This document shows, piece by piece, positions 48,416 to 59,341 of a stretch of DNA of 64,000 nucleotides (position 1 is the stretch's first letter; each line of letters starts with the position of its first letter). Location: contig NC_084897.1 of assembly GCF_958979055.1 (NCBI RefSeq), positions 26,271,628 to 26,335,627 on the forward strand, given 5' to 3'. A program made the position numbers and the translations under genes. The notes beneath the pieces are model-generated. The model ran no database searches, was not told the DNA's origin, and saw nothing but the letters and a program-made list of their open reading frames with translations. This DNA is from Alnus glutinosa. Its lineage: Eukaryota > Streptophyta > Magnoliopsida > Fagales > Betulaceae.

Positions 48416-49612
48416 TTTAAGTTAAACATGTTCTCACATCATTAAAAAATAAATAAAATTATATGACAAAACATCATACATGCCATTAAATAAAACAAAA
48501 TAAATCATATAGTGAAATGCCTCTTCTCCATTTTTTGTCCAATTTTAAATTAGAACAACTTTGGAAAGTTGGTTCTTTTCCTTTTCTCCTCATCTAATTG
48601 TCCAATGCTCCTGGATATGTTTGACAAATTACTCAATTTTTTCTTTTAAAAAGTTAACTTCAAAACATTTTATTTTTTATATTGATTAACAGTTTTTTTT
48701 TTTTTTTTATATCACATCAATTAATTTTTAACAATTTTTTTTTTTTAACTTTTTCATGCAAAAATTTTAAAATTTTTTATCACATCAATCATTTCTTATT
48801 ACAATTTTTTTTTTAAAAACAAAAAACAAAAATTCCACGACCCAAATGTTTACTTCATTACTCCACTTATATTATTTGTATTTTAGTTTATTGATGTGGC
48901 ATGTCAATTAGTCTTTAGATAATTCCTTCTAGACATAGTGCCACATCATCAGCAAAGTGAAACAAAAATATGGTGTACAATATTTCTTTTGTCATTTACA
49001 CTTTAAAAATAGGCTTTGTAGTATGCTTTTTGTAAAGAGAAATAAAAATCACATTTTTATTCCACTTTACTGATGTGACATTATTAATTAGCAATTGTAA
49101 AAAAAAAATTCAATGACTAATTGGCAGTACCATGTAGCAAAGTATAATAAACATGTGGTATATAATAGATAGAGCCTTTAAAAAGGAAAATATCTTGCAC
49201 TCTGCAGCTTTACATGCTTTCACAACTAAATCAGGGACTGCTTTTTACAATAATTAAATAACATCCCAATTCAATTCTCTATGATTTGTCTAGAAGCCTA
49301 CAAGATATGCAAGCATAATTATTGAAAAGTACATAACTGCAACGACCCAAGAAAAGCGCTACTTATACATGTGTTATCACTCTAAAATGATTATTTAAGT
49401 TGTAAATGAAACTCTATAGAATTACTTATAAAGCTCCGTCTCACATAATAAGGACCCAATCTGAGACTTAACCCTCACGAGTGCTTTGATAATCTCTCAA
49501 CATGAGACTGGAGTATTACAATAACTATAAGCAAAACCATACAGTTCACGCACAGCAGACAACGTTTATTCACTCAAAGCAAATACAATCAATTGAAGCA
49601 GCTCCAGTGGTC

Positions 49613-51140
49613 TTAAAACACGCCAAGAGTGGTAGGATATAGGGGAGTTGGCTTATAAGACAAACAATTGGGGATGTAAGAGGAGGTTTTTCTTTTGGGA
49701 GGATCCAGGGACTCGATGGCTGGTTGGTTTAAGTAGGCATACTTGCTTTTTGTCCACCTGCAAATGTCAATTTCTACATAAGTAGGGGATCTCTTAAACA
49801 ATAAACACCAAGTCAGAATTGTATAAAATCTGATTGATTTCTGAAAGGAGGGGGTAAATATTGAAAATAGAATAAAATTTAGTTATCTAGGAAGTCAAAG
49901 AATTAGGACAAAGTTTTACTTTAAACTGGGTTGGAGGAAAAAAAAATGTAGGTGATAATTACACGTTCTTTTAAAATGGCATTTGAGAATCACATGCTTT
50001 AAAGACAGATGTCGGTTTAATATATTGGATTGAATGAATTTGAAGGAAACTCTGTCCAAAAATTTGTGTCATGACAATGAATTTTCAGCTTGAACATATT
50101 TTTCCAATCTGGTCACCATTTTTGTTCAATTGTGGCCTCCACTCTTATTCCCTATTAAAGAAACTTCCTTGACCTCTAAATTAGTCTATAAAAATTTATA
50201 TTCTTGGAGGTCAGTTCTTCTTGAAAGAATTTCAGATAAGCATGTAATTTGCTGTTTATCAAGTCTAATGGTTATACGACTGAACTATTCACTAGAATTG
50301 AGAAAATGAACTAACCAGTCCTTTATTCCCACACGAATTTCATTGTTCTTTTCATCCTTCTTGCTGTCATTGGTAGCAGCCGTGGTGTGGTTCTCCTTAG
50401 CATATTCGTCCTCATCCTTCAAGGACTCTTCAAAGCGCTTGTAGTCTTCCTCCTATACACCATACACCTTCAACAAGTTAAGCAACTGTAAGAAATTAAA
50501 ATGTCTGTGTTGCAGCCTATTGCGATCCATGTACCACGACCATAACAATATCTGCAGGCAGGGTGTCACATGTGAAGCTAGAGGACGGAGATTGGATGCA
50601 ATTTGCTCACCCCAGACAATCCGAGCAACTAACGAGAGAGAGTTTCGATGAATTCCATTTGTCCAAACAAGTGAGCCCGGCACCTCAAGTTGTCCTTACA
50701 GATGAATTCCAATAGGATCTCTCTCAATAGCTGCCCAGATTGGCTCCGAATTGCAGCCAATCTCGATGCAAGCCGAAAAAGAAAGCCTGACAGCAACTTT
50801 TTGTATTCTACTGGAATATTACGTACTATGAGTTAAACTGATGTGGATGATCAGACAATGAGTGTTTTATCAGATATCTAAAAATGGGTGTCACATAAGA
50901 TCTTACTGAAAGATTGCGGGCTCTCATACGAGCTGCAGCCTTGATAGCAGCAAGGAGGTGATCCTCTTCATCAATGCGCTTCTGCCTCCAGAATCTGGCA
51001 ATCTCTTGGTTTGTCACACTTTCTGTAATGGTCTTCTTAATCCAGAACCTTGGAAGTGGCAGTGGTGGAGGAGGAGGCGGCGGACTCGCCTGAGTTGTTT
51101 TTGCACCACCAATTCCAGTTTCCTCCTTTATTTGCTTCAT
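49613..51140 (-). CDS. Small plant-specific protein, MEE59-like
   Basis: Three minus-strand exons, 51140-50907, 50452-50316 and 49757-49613 (stop TAA), with GT-AG introns, predict 171 residues. It has a poly-proline stretch at about residues 20-30, then a conserved charged helical block (IARFWRQKRIDEEDHLLAAI, then KAAARMRARNL) and an acidic Lys-rich segment. It ends with a conserved IKDWWTKSKYAYLNQPAIES motif and a basic tail. No signal peptide or enzyme motif is visible. From memory it resembles the Arabidopsis maternal effect embryo arrest 59 protein, whose biochemical role is not known; this assignment is tentative. The first in-frame ATG after an upstream stop is at 51140. It is preceded by a CTCAAG that could be a splice acceptor, so an upstream exon is possible. 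Confidence 0.78.
49905..50070. mobile_element. MITE family 3 relative in an intron of the MEE59-like gene
   Basis: Text such as AAACTGGGTTGGAGGAAAAA, GAATCACATGC and GAATTTGAAGGAAACT follows the layout of the element at 36996-37264. The copy is degraded, and its ends are approximate. Confidence 0.45.
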
Positions 51141-52630
51141 CTTGAGAAACCTTTTGGCCACTCCTTAGTTGCTAATTTTCTCAGTTCCAGCAGTGTAGGG
51201 GTCACAAAATAATATGACAAATAAAGTTCAAAGCCATGACAATAAACTTCCAAGACCAACCCCAAGCCACAGAGCTACTAATCCAACCTAACCTTCAATT
51301 TTCAAATATGACCGATAGATTGGTTTTTCATGCAAAATCCATTTTCTGTATCCATTAGTGTATATTATATACTATGGTCAACCAAGTAAATACCAGGTAG
51401 TTGCATGTAAAGAGCAAAAGACACAGGAATTGACCGGTAGTTGCAGCCTGAAATTCTAACCGACAACTGAGCATATGAATAATCCAGAATGTCAATGGCA
51501 GCGACTCCCACCTAAAATAGTAGGCAGAGAAGGTGGAAGAAATTGATGTGCCGAGCATAATCCGAACGTGCTTTTTCTCCAGAAAAATATATTCTGAAGG
51601 GTAGGACCTCGACCATACATGGGATGAAAGAGAACAACTTAATTTGGGAAGGTAAATAAGGGAAGTGTCATAGCATGAAAACAATTCTTTGGTCAGTACC
51701 CCAAAAAGCCTTAAAAGATAAGGAAAAAGTTTTCCTTAATACTCAGTTGGAAGGAAATTGTTTAAATTTAATCTATTAAATTGACATCTGTTATTAGAAC
51801 ACGTAATTTTTACATGTATTTGTCAATCCTATTAAAAATATATTTGAAATCATATGCTCTAAGGATAAATGTCAATTTAATGAACCGAATTTGAAGAATT
51901 TTTTTCCCATCCAATTTAGAGGAAATTTTTATTTTATCAGAAAAAAGTTTCACATTTACATTTCATGGCCTCCCCATCATGGTAACCATTTTAATTGGTT
52001 GTTTGAGTGCCCACTTTTTTATTAATTTTTTCCTTCTGAGCTGAGTGCCCACTACTTGAATATCTGATATTACCACGCCACGTATATGAACTTGTGCAAT
52101 GGAGATTTTAAACAACATCGTAAAATCATAAGCCCCTTGGAATCCCACCAAGCCAGGAACAAAGCCATCCACATTTCACAAATTGAACGCTTCTCTCTGG
52201 CTTTTAAAGCCTCAATTCCTCCCTCAAATTTTCAGAGCTAGGTTTAAGTGGCAGGAGAAAGCAGGAATTTAGCAGCCTTTCCCATTAGATGACTTTCTCC
52301 ACAGATTAATAGCATTCAGTCCCGTAAACATTGCTAGTTACAAAAGTATATAGCCTTAGCGGGAAAAACTATGATCGAGTAGAACCTTGTTGTATTGAAT
52401 TGTAAACTTCAAAATAGGTCACCGATAGGGATCCGAATTTTCAGCAATTCAAGTAACAAATGTAAGAAAGTTCTATAGCCCACATGTCCGAGCAGAGAAA
52501 TGACATGCCCAAAACTTGCAAAGACAAATGAACTTTATAAGGACTCTCTCACATTTGCTGCGCCAGACAATAAAATTATTAGTATTCTCTATCCAATTAG
52601 AGTAACTACCAGATGCATTTGCTTCAATTG

Positions 52631-52962
52631 TAGGGCTTGTTTGACAAAGACATGTACAGAACAGAACAGAATAGTGGGTTGTTAATTTTGGAATTAGTAA
52701 AAAGTGATGATGTGATATAAAATAAAATAAAAAATAAAAAATAAAAAAAAAATTGTATAGAAAAGTGAAAAAGTTTTGGATTGTAGTAAATTGTTTTATT
52801 TGAATAGTAATAAAAAATTATTGATGTGATATAAAAAGTGAAAAAAGTGAGAATGTTTCGATGTTGATTGATATTAAAAAATATGAAATAGCGAAAAAAG
52901 AAATACATGAACAGTAACCGCATTACTGTGTACCGTTCCGTCACTTAACAAACAAGGCCGTA
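52631..52962. mobile_element. hAT-type MITE with GGGCTTGTTTG ends
   Basis: The left end TAGGGCTTGTTTGACAAAGA and the right end TCACTTAACAAACAAGGCCG, then TA, form an imperfect inverted repeat of the (T)AGGGCNTGTTTG type frequent in plant hAT MITEs. The interior has two copies of a TGATGTGATATAAAA word. No clear 8-base target duplication was found. Confidence 0.6.
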
Positions 52963-53173
52963 GTTTTGTAGAGATTCCACCATCCTTCCATTTGAAAGAA
53001 GCATTTGTTTGATCTATTATATAATTGTAAGATGGCCCAAGAAGAACTCAATTGTTTATTACATAACTAGAGAAACAGATCTATTGGGAATTTGGGCGGC
53101 TTTTACTGATTTTGAGTAGTATATTGAAGAATTCAGCTTGTTGATTACCAACAGAATAGTGGCCTAGCAAACA

Positions 53174-53440
53174 AGACTCGTACTTTATAATGCACACTCT
53201 AATCACACATGGGTTCTTAATTCATGACAGAAGTATAGGGGAGTACTGCTCAGGGAAGCTTTCAAAAGAAGAGTACTACAAAAGAATAAAACAAAATTGA
53301 GGGGGAAAAGAGCATTATAAAAGAGTCACTTAATTTCATCCTCCATCAAAACCAACCAAGACTTGTACTTTATAATGCACACACTAATCACACATGACAG
53401 AAGTATAGGGGAGTACTGCTCAGGGAAGCTTTCAAGCTTT
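53174..53440. repeat. Direct duplication of about 85 bases, spaced by about 95
   Basis: The blocks at 53174-53265 and 53359-53440 share ACTTTATAATGCACAC, CTAATCACACATG and then GGGGAGTACTGCTCAGGGAA with GCTTTCAA. The first copy has a short insertion. No function was seen. Confidence 0.8.
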
Positions 53441-54981
53441 TATTTTTGCAAATCCAAATTTATGTCACTAAATTCATATAGACCAAATTGCAAACCTATT
53501 CGGGGAAGAAGGCCAAACATGATTCGGCTTTGTTTGTTAACGTGTCTTGGATGGTACTTTTTATTTTTTGTTTCAAAAAGTATTTTGAAGTAACATAAGT
53601 GTGAAAACTGTTTTTATATTTTTATGAGTGTTTTGTGTTTAGATTGTATGTTAATGTTGTTGTTTTGAGAAGAGCAAACAAAATGCAGAAAACAAAAATT
53701 TTAACAAAAGAAGACGAAAAATACTTTCCTCAGAATCGTAAATCAGGTTTTTCCATTATTTGTTTTTTCTTTTTCTTCAGAAGTAAAAGGGCCCTATTTT
53801 CCCATGTATCACCCATTCACTCTCATTTCTCTAAGAACTTTATGCAGTTCCTGTGCAATAGCAGTTCAAATTGGTCAGGGGTAATTTCCACCATTCAACT
53901 AAGCACTGCATAGGACCATAGCAATTACTCATTGCCTAAAATTATAACTCCTCATCATACTATGCTCTTTCAGAACCCTAGTAAAATTCTGATCTACAAT
54001 TCATCCTGCCGAGTCCTTAAAATCCCATTCATCCAACTCCGTGGCAGTCCAATATCAATCATCCTCTGCATTCCACAGCCAAAAAAGAAATCACATTATT
54101 CTTCCCAAGGGTTACTCTTGTAACCAATACTGTTGAGTATACACGCGAGAAAGATTAAGTTTTGCATTGAAAACATATTATGAGTGGTGAACATAGTATA
54201 GTTAGGCCTGAACCCATTGACCTAAGCTTTTAGGTTGAGTAGTATCAAATATACCATATTATGGTCTCATTGAAAGACTCCATAAGTTGTATCTCCCTAA
54301 CAAATACTTCCTCTCTCTAATACAAATCATTCATATCCATTCCATTTCCCCCAAGAAACAAGTAGAAGACACAGATCAGCAGCTTAGTCTTCTAAGACTA
54401 CATTAGTGGACATTTATCACTCTTACAATCTATTGCTACTTGGACTAACCTATTTCACAATGACCAGTTTGATATGCTAGGGGTTTTAGCCAATTAGCTA
54501 TGCATTCACGCTAGAGATCATCAAAAGCTAGCATTATGACAAAGAAAGTACTATGTCTGATTTTCTGACATATATGAAGATAAAGGCCTAATAATCAACC
54601 CATCTTAAAATAAGGGAGCACATCACACAAGAAGGAAGGGGATGTATTAGAAGATTCTAAAATCACATAATACCTACACTACAATGTACAACAAGATGTA
54701 AAATTAACAAGTCCCATCAAGTCAGAATGGCAGCCATTGATTCATAAGTATATCCATAGCAAAATAGTAATAAAAATGATCAATAACTTTGCAAAGAAGA
54801 ACCATTTTATATGACAAAGGTATGAACAACAATGGTGACAAAGCAGAACGTTGCGAAAGCGAACCCTTTGCATCCCAAAGAACACAAAACTGTCAAAAAG
54901 AGATGTGACGAATGAAAATATCCAGAAAGCATTACCAAAAAATAGAAAAACCCAATGAAGTCCAAACACTCAGAAAAGCTT

Positions 54982-55362
54982 TCAGGTTTGCGATGCGATC
55001 TGAAGCGCCTTGGTCTTGAACCGATACCTCGGAGCTCGAGGAATAACTTGGCTGGGACCCATGTGGAACTGGCCGGTACTGTTCGTGAGAGGAGGACCAT
55101 CGTCGTAAACGTACCCAACAAGACACCCACAGCTGCTGCACTTGATCTTGGTCCTCTTCCTCTGGATCCCCCAGTAGTTGACGGTCTCGAAGAAGGGCTT
55201 GATCTTGTCCTCCTTCTCGAACCGGAACTTGGAGGAGTCGACCCACGAGAAGGAAAGCGTGCCCTTGTTCCCAGCCTCGAAGTAGAACTCCGGTGGGAAG
55301 AGATGGGCCGTACTGAGATTGAGGTCGGTCTGGCACTCCTTACAGCAGTAGATAGAGGCCAT
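54982..55362 (-). CDS. Zinc-ribbon protein of the At4g08330 type, single exon
   Basis: A single uninterrupted frame on the minus strand encodes 126 residues beginning MASIYCCKECQTDLNLSTAH and ending KTKALQIASQT. Two CxxC pairs, CKEC near residue 7 and CSSC near residue 75, form a probable zinc-binding module. A highly conserved central block contains FYFEAGNKGTLSFSWVD and PFFETVNYWGIQRKRTKI, and the end contains MGPSQVIPRAPRYRFKTKAL. These match the conserved plant family named for Arabidopsis At4g08330; that protein is listed as plastid-located but uncharacterised, and no transit peptide is obvious here. A TATATATA element on the minus strand at about 55467-55478, about 110 bases upstream of the ATG, is a plausible TATA box. 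Confidence 0.92.
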   Translation of the reverse strand: MASIYCCKECQTDLNLSTAHLFPPEFYFEAGNKGTLSFSWVDSSKFRFEKEDKIKPFFETVNYWGIQRKRTKIKCSSCGCLVGYVYDDGPPLTNSTGQFHMGPSQVIPRAPRYRFKTKALQIASQT

Positions 55363-55466
55363 GGATGAATTCAGGATTGTTGTTGACGGTCTGAGAGAGT
55401 TTCAAAGACGTCTAATTGTTTGCAACGAAGCAAGAATTTTCAAAGACGCGTAACGCGTCGGTGTTG

Positions 55467-55478
55467 CTATATATAAGA
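55467..55478 (-). promoter_or_regulatory. Candidate TATA box of the zinc-ribbon gene
   Basis: The minus strand reads CTTATATATAGC about 110 bases upstream of the ATG at 55362, a normal distance for a plant TATA box with a short leader. Confidence 0.5.
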
Positions 55479-57189
55479 CACAGAGTAATCCTCTTATATT
55501 CCTTCAAAAAACAAAAAAATAAATAAAAAAATAAAATTAATCATCTTATATTTTTCTTCTAACTCTATTAATTATTATTAAGAGGATGTCACGCCACATG
55601 CGGCATGCACAGTATCACGCCACATGGGCATGATACTGTACACGAATTCATTCTTTTTTTCTTTTTCTTTTTTTTTTTTTTAATTTAAAAAATATACATA
55701 ACTCCTTCGAATTACCACTTCATTGTTAATGTCCCCCTCAAACTACCAATTATGTTAATGTCTCCCCTAAACTACCAAAAACTGTCAATGTCTCCCTAAT
55801 GATAAAAATACCCTTCACAAAATTATTAAAATAAAATAAAAACTAAAAAAATATTTTAAAATATATAAAATAACAAAAATTTATACAAAAAAAAAAAAAA
55901 AACCAGTTTTTTTTTTTGTATAAATTTATTATTTTTGTAAGTTTCAGTTATTTTTTCATTTTTTTTTTTAAAAAAAAATCATTCTTTTTCGTTTTTTTAA
56001 TTTAATAAAAAACTGGTTTTTCCTTTTTCTTTTTCGTTTGTTTTTTTTTAAAAAAAAAAAATTGTTTTTATATTTTTCAGTTATTTTTTCGTTTGTTTTT
56101 TTAAAAAAAAAAAAAAAAAAAACTTTCTTTTTCGTTTTTTTTTCGTTATTTATTTAATTTGTTTTTTAAAAAATAATTTTTTAGTTTTTTTTTTTAGTTT
56201 TAGTTTTTGAATTTATAAGGATATTTTTATCTTTTTTAAAAAAATTTAGGGTTATTTTTATCTTTTTGTTGGTATTAGGGAGATATTAACATTTCTTAAT
56301 AGTTTGAGGGGGCAATTGACACAATTAATAGTTTATGAGTTATATTGACAATTGAGTGGTAGTTTGCCGGGATACGTGTATTTTTTTTTTATTATTATTA
56401 CTTTCTCTTTCTTTACTTACACTTTCTTCTTCCTCTTTTAATTTTTTTTTTCTCTCTCCAACGATACTCTTCGTTGAAGCTCCATCACTGAACACAACCC
56501 TTTATCCTCAGGCCTTTCTGTTTCTGACTTCTTCTTCCCCTTCTTCTTCTTCTTCTTCTTCAATTAACTCTTTTGCTCTGTTATCTCTCTTTGTTCCGAC
56601 AAAACACCGGCGTCAACATGTGTCCATGTAAGGAAACCACAAACACGACCTCGAACTCTTCCAAAATCATGTTGTCGACAGCTTCTCCAAGATTGAAGTT
56701 TTGTGAGATTAATTGTAGCCATGGATCTTGTTAACCAGAGAATTCTAGGTCCGAATTTTCGAAGAAAAAACTCTGATTGGAGGTCGGAGAACACCGTCTC
56801 GTGACTGGACGAGTACATGGGGACGTCCTCATGTGAGAATTTCTTGATCATACAAGCGAGATTGGACTCAAAGTCAAAGCTCTTTTGATTCTATTCTATT
56901 GTCAATTCCGACTTCGAAATTGTGAAATTTAATATTCAAATTCCAATGCTCTGTTCCCAGTTTGTTCGGCTCCTTCCTCCTCACATTTTCCTTCAATTTC
57001 CTTCGTTTCGTAATATCATCTACGAAATGGTGCGCCTTCAACACAATTAAACTCACAAATGCTTTTTTGCATTTCCATTTACACCTACGACTTGGGAGTT
57101 TTGAGAGATTGAAGCCATGGGTCTGAATATGCTGCGTTGAATTAGTTTTTTGTTTGGGTGTTGTCTATATGGGTAGAAGGAGATGAAGG
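55479..57189. other. Gene-free spacer between zinc-ribbon gene and MITE cluster
   Basis: It includes the foldback element at 55700-56372 and a T/C-rich stretch with TTC repeats at about 56395-56565. The remainder (56570-57180) is mixed sequence whose open frames show no recognised family. Confidence 0.5.
55700..56372. mobile_element. MITE family 4 (long-TIR foldback), better copy
   Basis: The left arm CGAATTACCACTTCATTGTT, then AATGTCCCCCTCAAACTACC, is repeated in inverted form at the right (GGGGGCAATTGACACAATTA, then GACAATTGAGTGGTAGTTTG). The arms are about 110 bases and include CTCCCTAAT...ATAAAAATACCC against GGGTTATTTTTAT...ATTAGGGAG. The centre is a striking run of A-rich then T-rich blocks (about 55855-56200) able to fold on itself. 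A related older copy is at 24040-24540. Confidence 0.7.
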
Positions 57190-57379
57190 GAGCAGTCCCA
57201 GTGTTTATCTATTTTGATTACCTATTTTAGATTGATTAAAAATGATTATTTTAATAAAATAGATATAAATTTAGATAATCGGATGGAGGATTGTTTTATT
57301 AATGGTTATCTAAACTAGCAAAAAGTGAATTTTGGTTATGTAAAATAGATTGAAATTTAGATCATCCAATGGGATGCTC
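57190..57379. mobile_element. MITE with GAGCA(G/T)CCCA ends, 190 bases
   Basis: The left end GAGCAGTCCCAGTGTTTATC and the inverted right end ATCATCCAATGGGATGCTC resemble widespread plant MITEs whose ends read GAGCATCCCAATGG. Inner text (TTGATTACCTATTTTAGATT against AAAATAGATTGAAATTTAG) is partly complementary. Confidence 0.62.
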
Positions 57380-57880
57380 ATAGCACTCCCAATGAATTAT
57401 TTATTTGCAACTTTAAGTTAGAATAAATAATAAAAGTGTTAAAAATATACTCCATCAGCTTATGTATTTCAACTCTATACTAAATTTTTCTTAATTCCAT
57501 AAATAGTGCAACTCTACAAATAGAGTTATATTATTCATTTATCTATTTTTTTTTTTTTTTATTCTTTATCTTCACCTTTTTAGCTTTGTTTTTTTCTTTT
57601 TTCCCTCCACCACTCCATGTACTTCCTTTTTTTTTTTTCTTCCTTTACAGTGGAGATCTAAGGGAAAGTGTGTAAAGTAGACTAAGTAGTGGAGTTATCA
57701 AGCGGGACCCACGTAGAAAAAAAAATATTATAATGAAAAATAATAAAAAATAATATAGAGTTAATAATAGATAATCGGATGTATAGTGCATTTTAAAACC
57801 CATTAACTAAATTAGATAAAATAAATTTTGATTAGCTATTTTAAATTGAAAAATACATAAGCCATTGGAAGTGCTCTAAG
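57380..57880. mobile_element. Second MITE of the same end type, 500 bases, abutting the first
   Basis: The left end ATAGCACTCCCAATGAATTA and the inverted right end AAGCCATTGGAAGTGCTCTA (with an extra base) are of the same class as the element ending at 57379. The inner TTATTTATTTGCAACT and AGCTATTTTAAATTGAAAAA are weakly complementary. The interior holds T runs and no coding sequence. Confidence 0.55.
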
Positions 57881-58015
57881 AGAAACTTGTAAATACTAAC
57901 AAAGTTTTAGGATAAGATAGACATTATAGCAAATTTATTGTTAGATTGCTAGGAATTAATACAATTAATATCATTAAAAAATAAGACAACTCTTATGGAT
58001 ATGGATGATTGGTTT

Positions 58016-58880
58016 GAGCATCTCCAGCAGGAGTGTTATTTTAACCGAAAAGTTAAATTTGGTTATTTTTCTCTCTTTTTCTTCTTCCAACAGAGTAGTT
58101 ATTCTAACTTTTTTCCTAACTTCATGAACAATAAATTATTATATTTTCTCTTTCTCTCACCCTCTCTCCCATTTCGTTCTCTCTCTCTCTCTCTCGCTCG
58201 CTCATTTCTCGTCTCCGTCCCTTTCTTTCCAATCCCGCATCTCCCCCACTTCCCCACGGGTTCGACGAAGAAGAAATGAGAAGAATCCAAGAGGAGTACG
58301 AGAAAGGTGGGTCGATGGAGGAGAGGCGCCGATTTTTTTTTTCGGCGAGCAGAGGCCCAGATTTCCGGCGAGCAAAGGCATCGATTTTCGGCGAGGAGAA
58401 GCACCAATTTCCGTCGAGCAAAGGCGCGCCGATTTTCCTGCGGGTCGTCGTCCAACTGTTGAAAAGCGATTTTCGGCGACTTCTATCGATTTGAAGGGGT
58501 TTTTTCTGTGGTTTTTTCCTTAGTTAGCTGATTGAGTGTGTTCCCTGTGGTGGTGTTAGTAATTTCGGTTGTGTGTGTGTTGGGGACATCCGGCCGTGTG
58601 TGTGTGTGTGAATCTTTTATTAGATTTTAGACAAACTCATGAGATTTGTGAATTTGGGTTTAATCAATTCTTGACATAATTGGTGTTTGTTGTTGTTTTG
58701 GCCGGAAGTTGATTGAGTGTGGAATTCTAGTGAACCCATCGGGGAGGAGGAGTGACCGGAGAGAGAGAGAGAGAAGAAGGAGAGAAAGAAAATAAAACAA
58801 TAAAAAAATATTAATTAAATTATTTAAAGAAAATGAAGAGTGGAATAGAGATTATTGTTGGAGTGTTTTTAAGATAGCCA
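58016..58880. mobile_element. Candidate third element with GAGCATCTCC end, carrying GC-rich cargo
   Basis: The left end TTGAGCATCTCCAGCAGGAG is of the same MITE style as its neighbours. An inverted resemblance appears between CTTCCAACAGAGTAGTTATT...TTTCTCTTTCTCTCAC on the left and the complement of GAGAGAAGAAGGAGAGAAAG...GTTGGAGTG on the right. The right limit is uncertain. The centre carries GC-rich minisatellite sequence unlike other MITEs here. Confidence 0.4.
58318..58445. repeat. GC-rich minisatellite, about 28-base unit, four to five copies
   Basis: Degenerate copies of CCGATTTTCGGCGAGCAGAG, then GCA, follow one another (GATTTTTTTTTTCGGCGAGC, CAGATTTCCGGCGAGCAAAG, CGATTTTCGGCGAGGAGAAG, CAATTTCCGTCGAGCAAAGG). 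The tract is markedly richer in GC than its flanks. Confidence 0.75.
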
Positions 58881-59096
58881 GTGATTAAAGTAGAGATTGA
58901 TACTTTTTGAGTAACTATTTTATCTCCGGCGGCCGGGATGGTTAAAGATGAAGGTGTTTACGTTTGGAGGGCATTCTCGTTATTAGAACAAAGATAAAGG
59001 TGTTTATGTCTTTTCGACCGAAAGAAGCGTAAGTGCGCATTCGGCGCACGATAGCCTTGAATTAGGTCAGTGCGCACAAGGCCGTCTTTCCCCTTC

Positions 59097-59104
59097 TATA
59101 AATA
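59097..59104 (+). promoter_or_regulatory. Candidate TATA box of NRPB1 gene
   Basis: TATAAATA lies 245 bases before the ATG at 59342, and a start about 30 bases downstream would give a leader of roughly 210 bases. A TTAGGGTTTT (telo-box type) at 59317-59326 lies in that leader; such motifs are frequent in the leaders of plant genes for the gene-expression machinery. Confidence 0.55.
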
Positions 59105-59341
59105 TGACCCTAGGGCTAATCCTTTCGATCGTTTGGAGGCTCTGAGAGTTTCTCTGAGAGTCTAAGCGTGGCGCAGCCGATCTCTCACCTTCTCTCTCAG
59201 TAAAAATACTAAACGAAACATTTCGAAAAAACCGAAAAACAAAGAAACCGAAACGATCAAAAATTTCTGAAACGAAAAAGATTTTGAACTTTTCGAACTC
59301 TCCCTCGCCGAGACCTTAGGGTTTTGCGTACTCCGATCGCC

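Larger units (their letters stand above)
46347..49612. other. Promoter of prolyl hydroxylase gene and MITE-rich spacer
   Basis: The first 200 bases are the likely 5' UTR and promoter of the minus-strand prolyl hydroxylase. Beyond that no gene is seen. The region carries at least three MITEs (46934-47153, 47791-47973, 48172-48415) and several long A or T runs. Confidence 0.55.
51141..54981. other. Gene-free region between the MEE59-like and zinc-ribbon genes
   Basis: The first part is the probable 5' region of the minus-strand MEE59-like gene. The rest holds a degraded family 3-like element at about 51700-51945, a MITE at 52631-52962, a dispersed duplication (53174-53265 and 53359-53440) and, near the end, the 3' UTR of the gene at 54982. 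No further gene was recognised. Confidence 0.5.

Noticed and set aside
51141-51161. Extension of the MEE59-like protein to a codon at 51161
   Set aside because: The codon there is GTG, not ATG, and lies just after an in-frame stop; the ATG at 51140 is preferred.
54932-55368. Overlapping frames on both strands of the zinc-ribbon gene
   Set aside because: Only the minus frame 55362-54982 has conserved motifs and CxxC pairs; the others are shadows.
56356-58494. Several open frames between 56.3 and 58.5 kb on both strands
   Set aside because: They are low-complexity Ser/Phe/Leu or Arg-rich translations of TTC, TCTC and minisatellite repeats.
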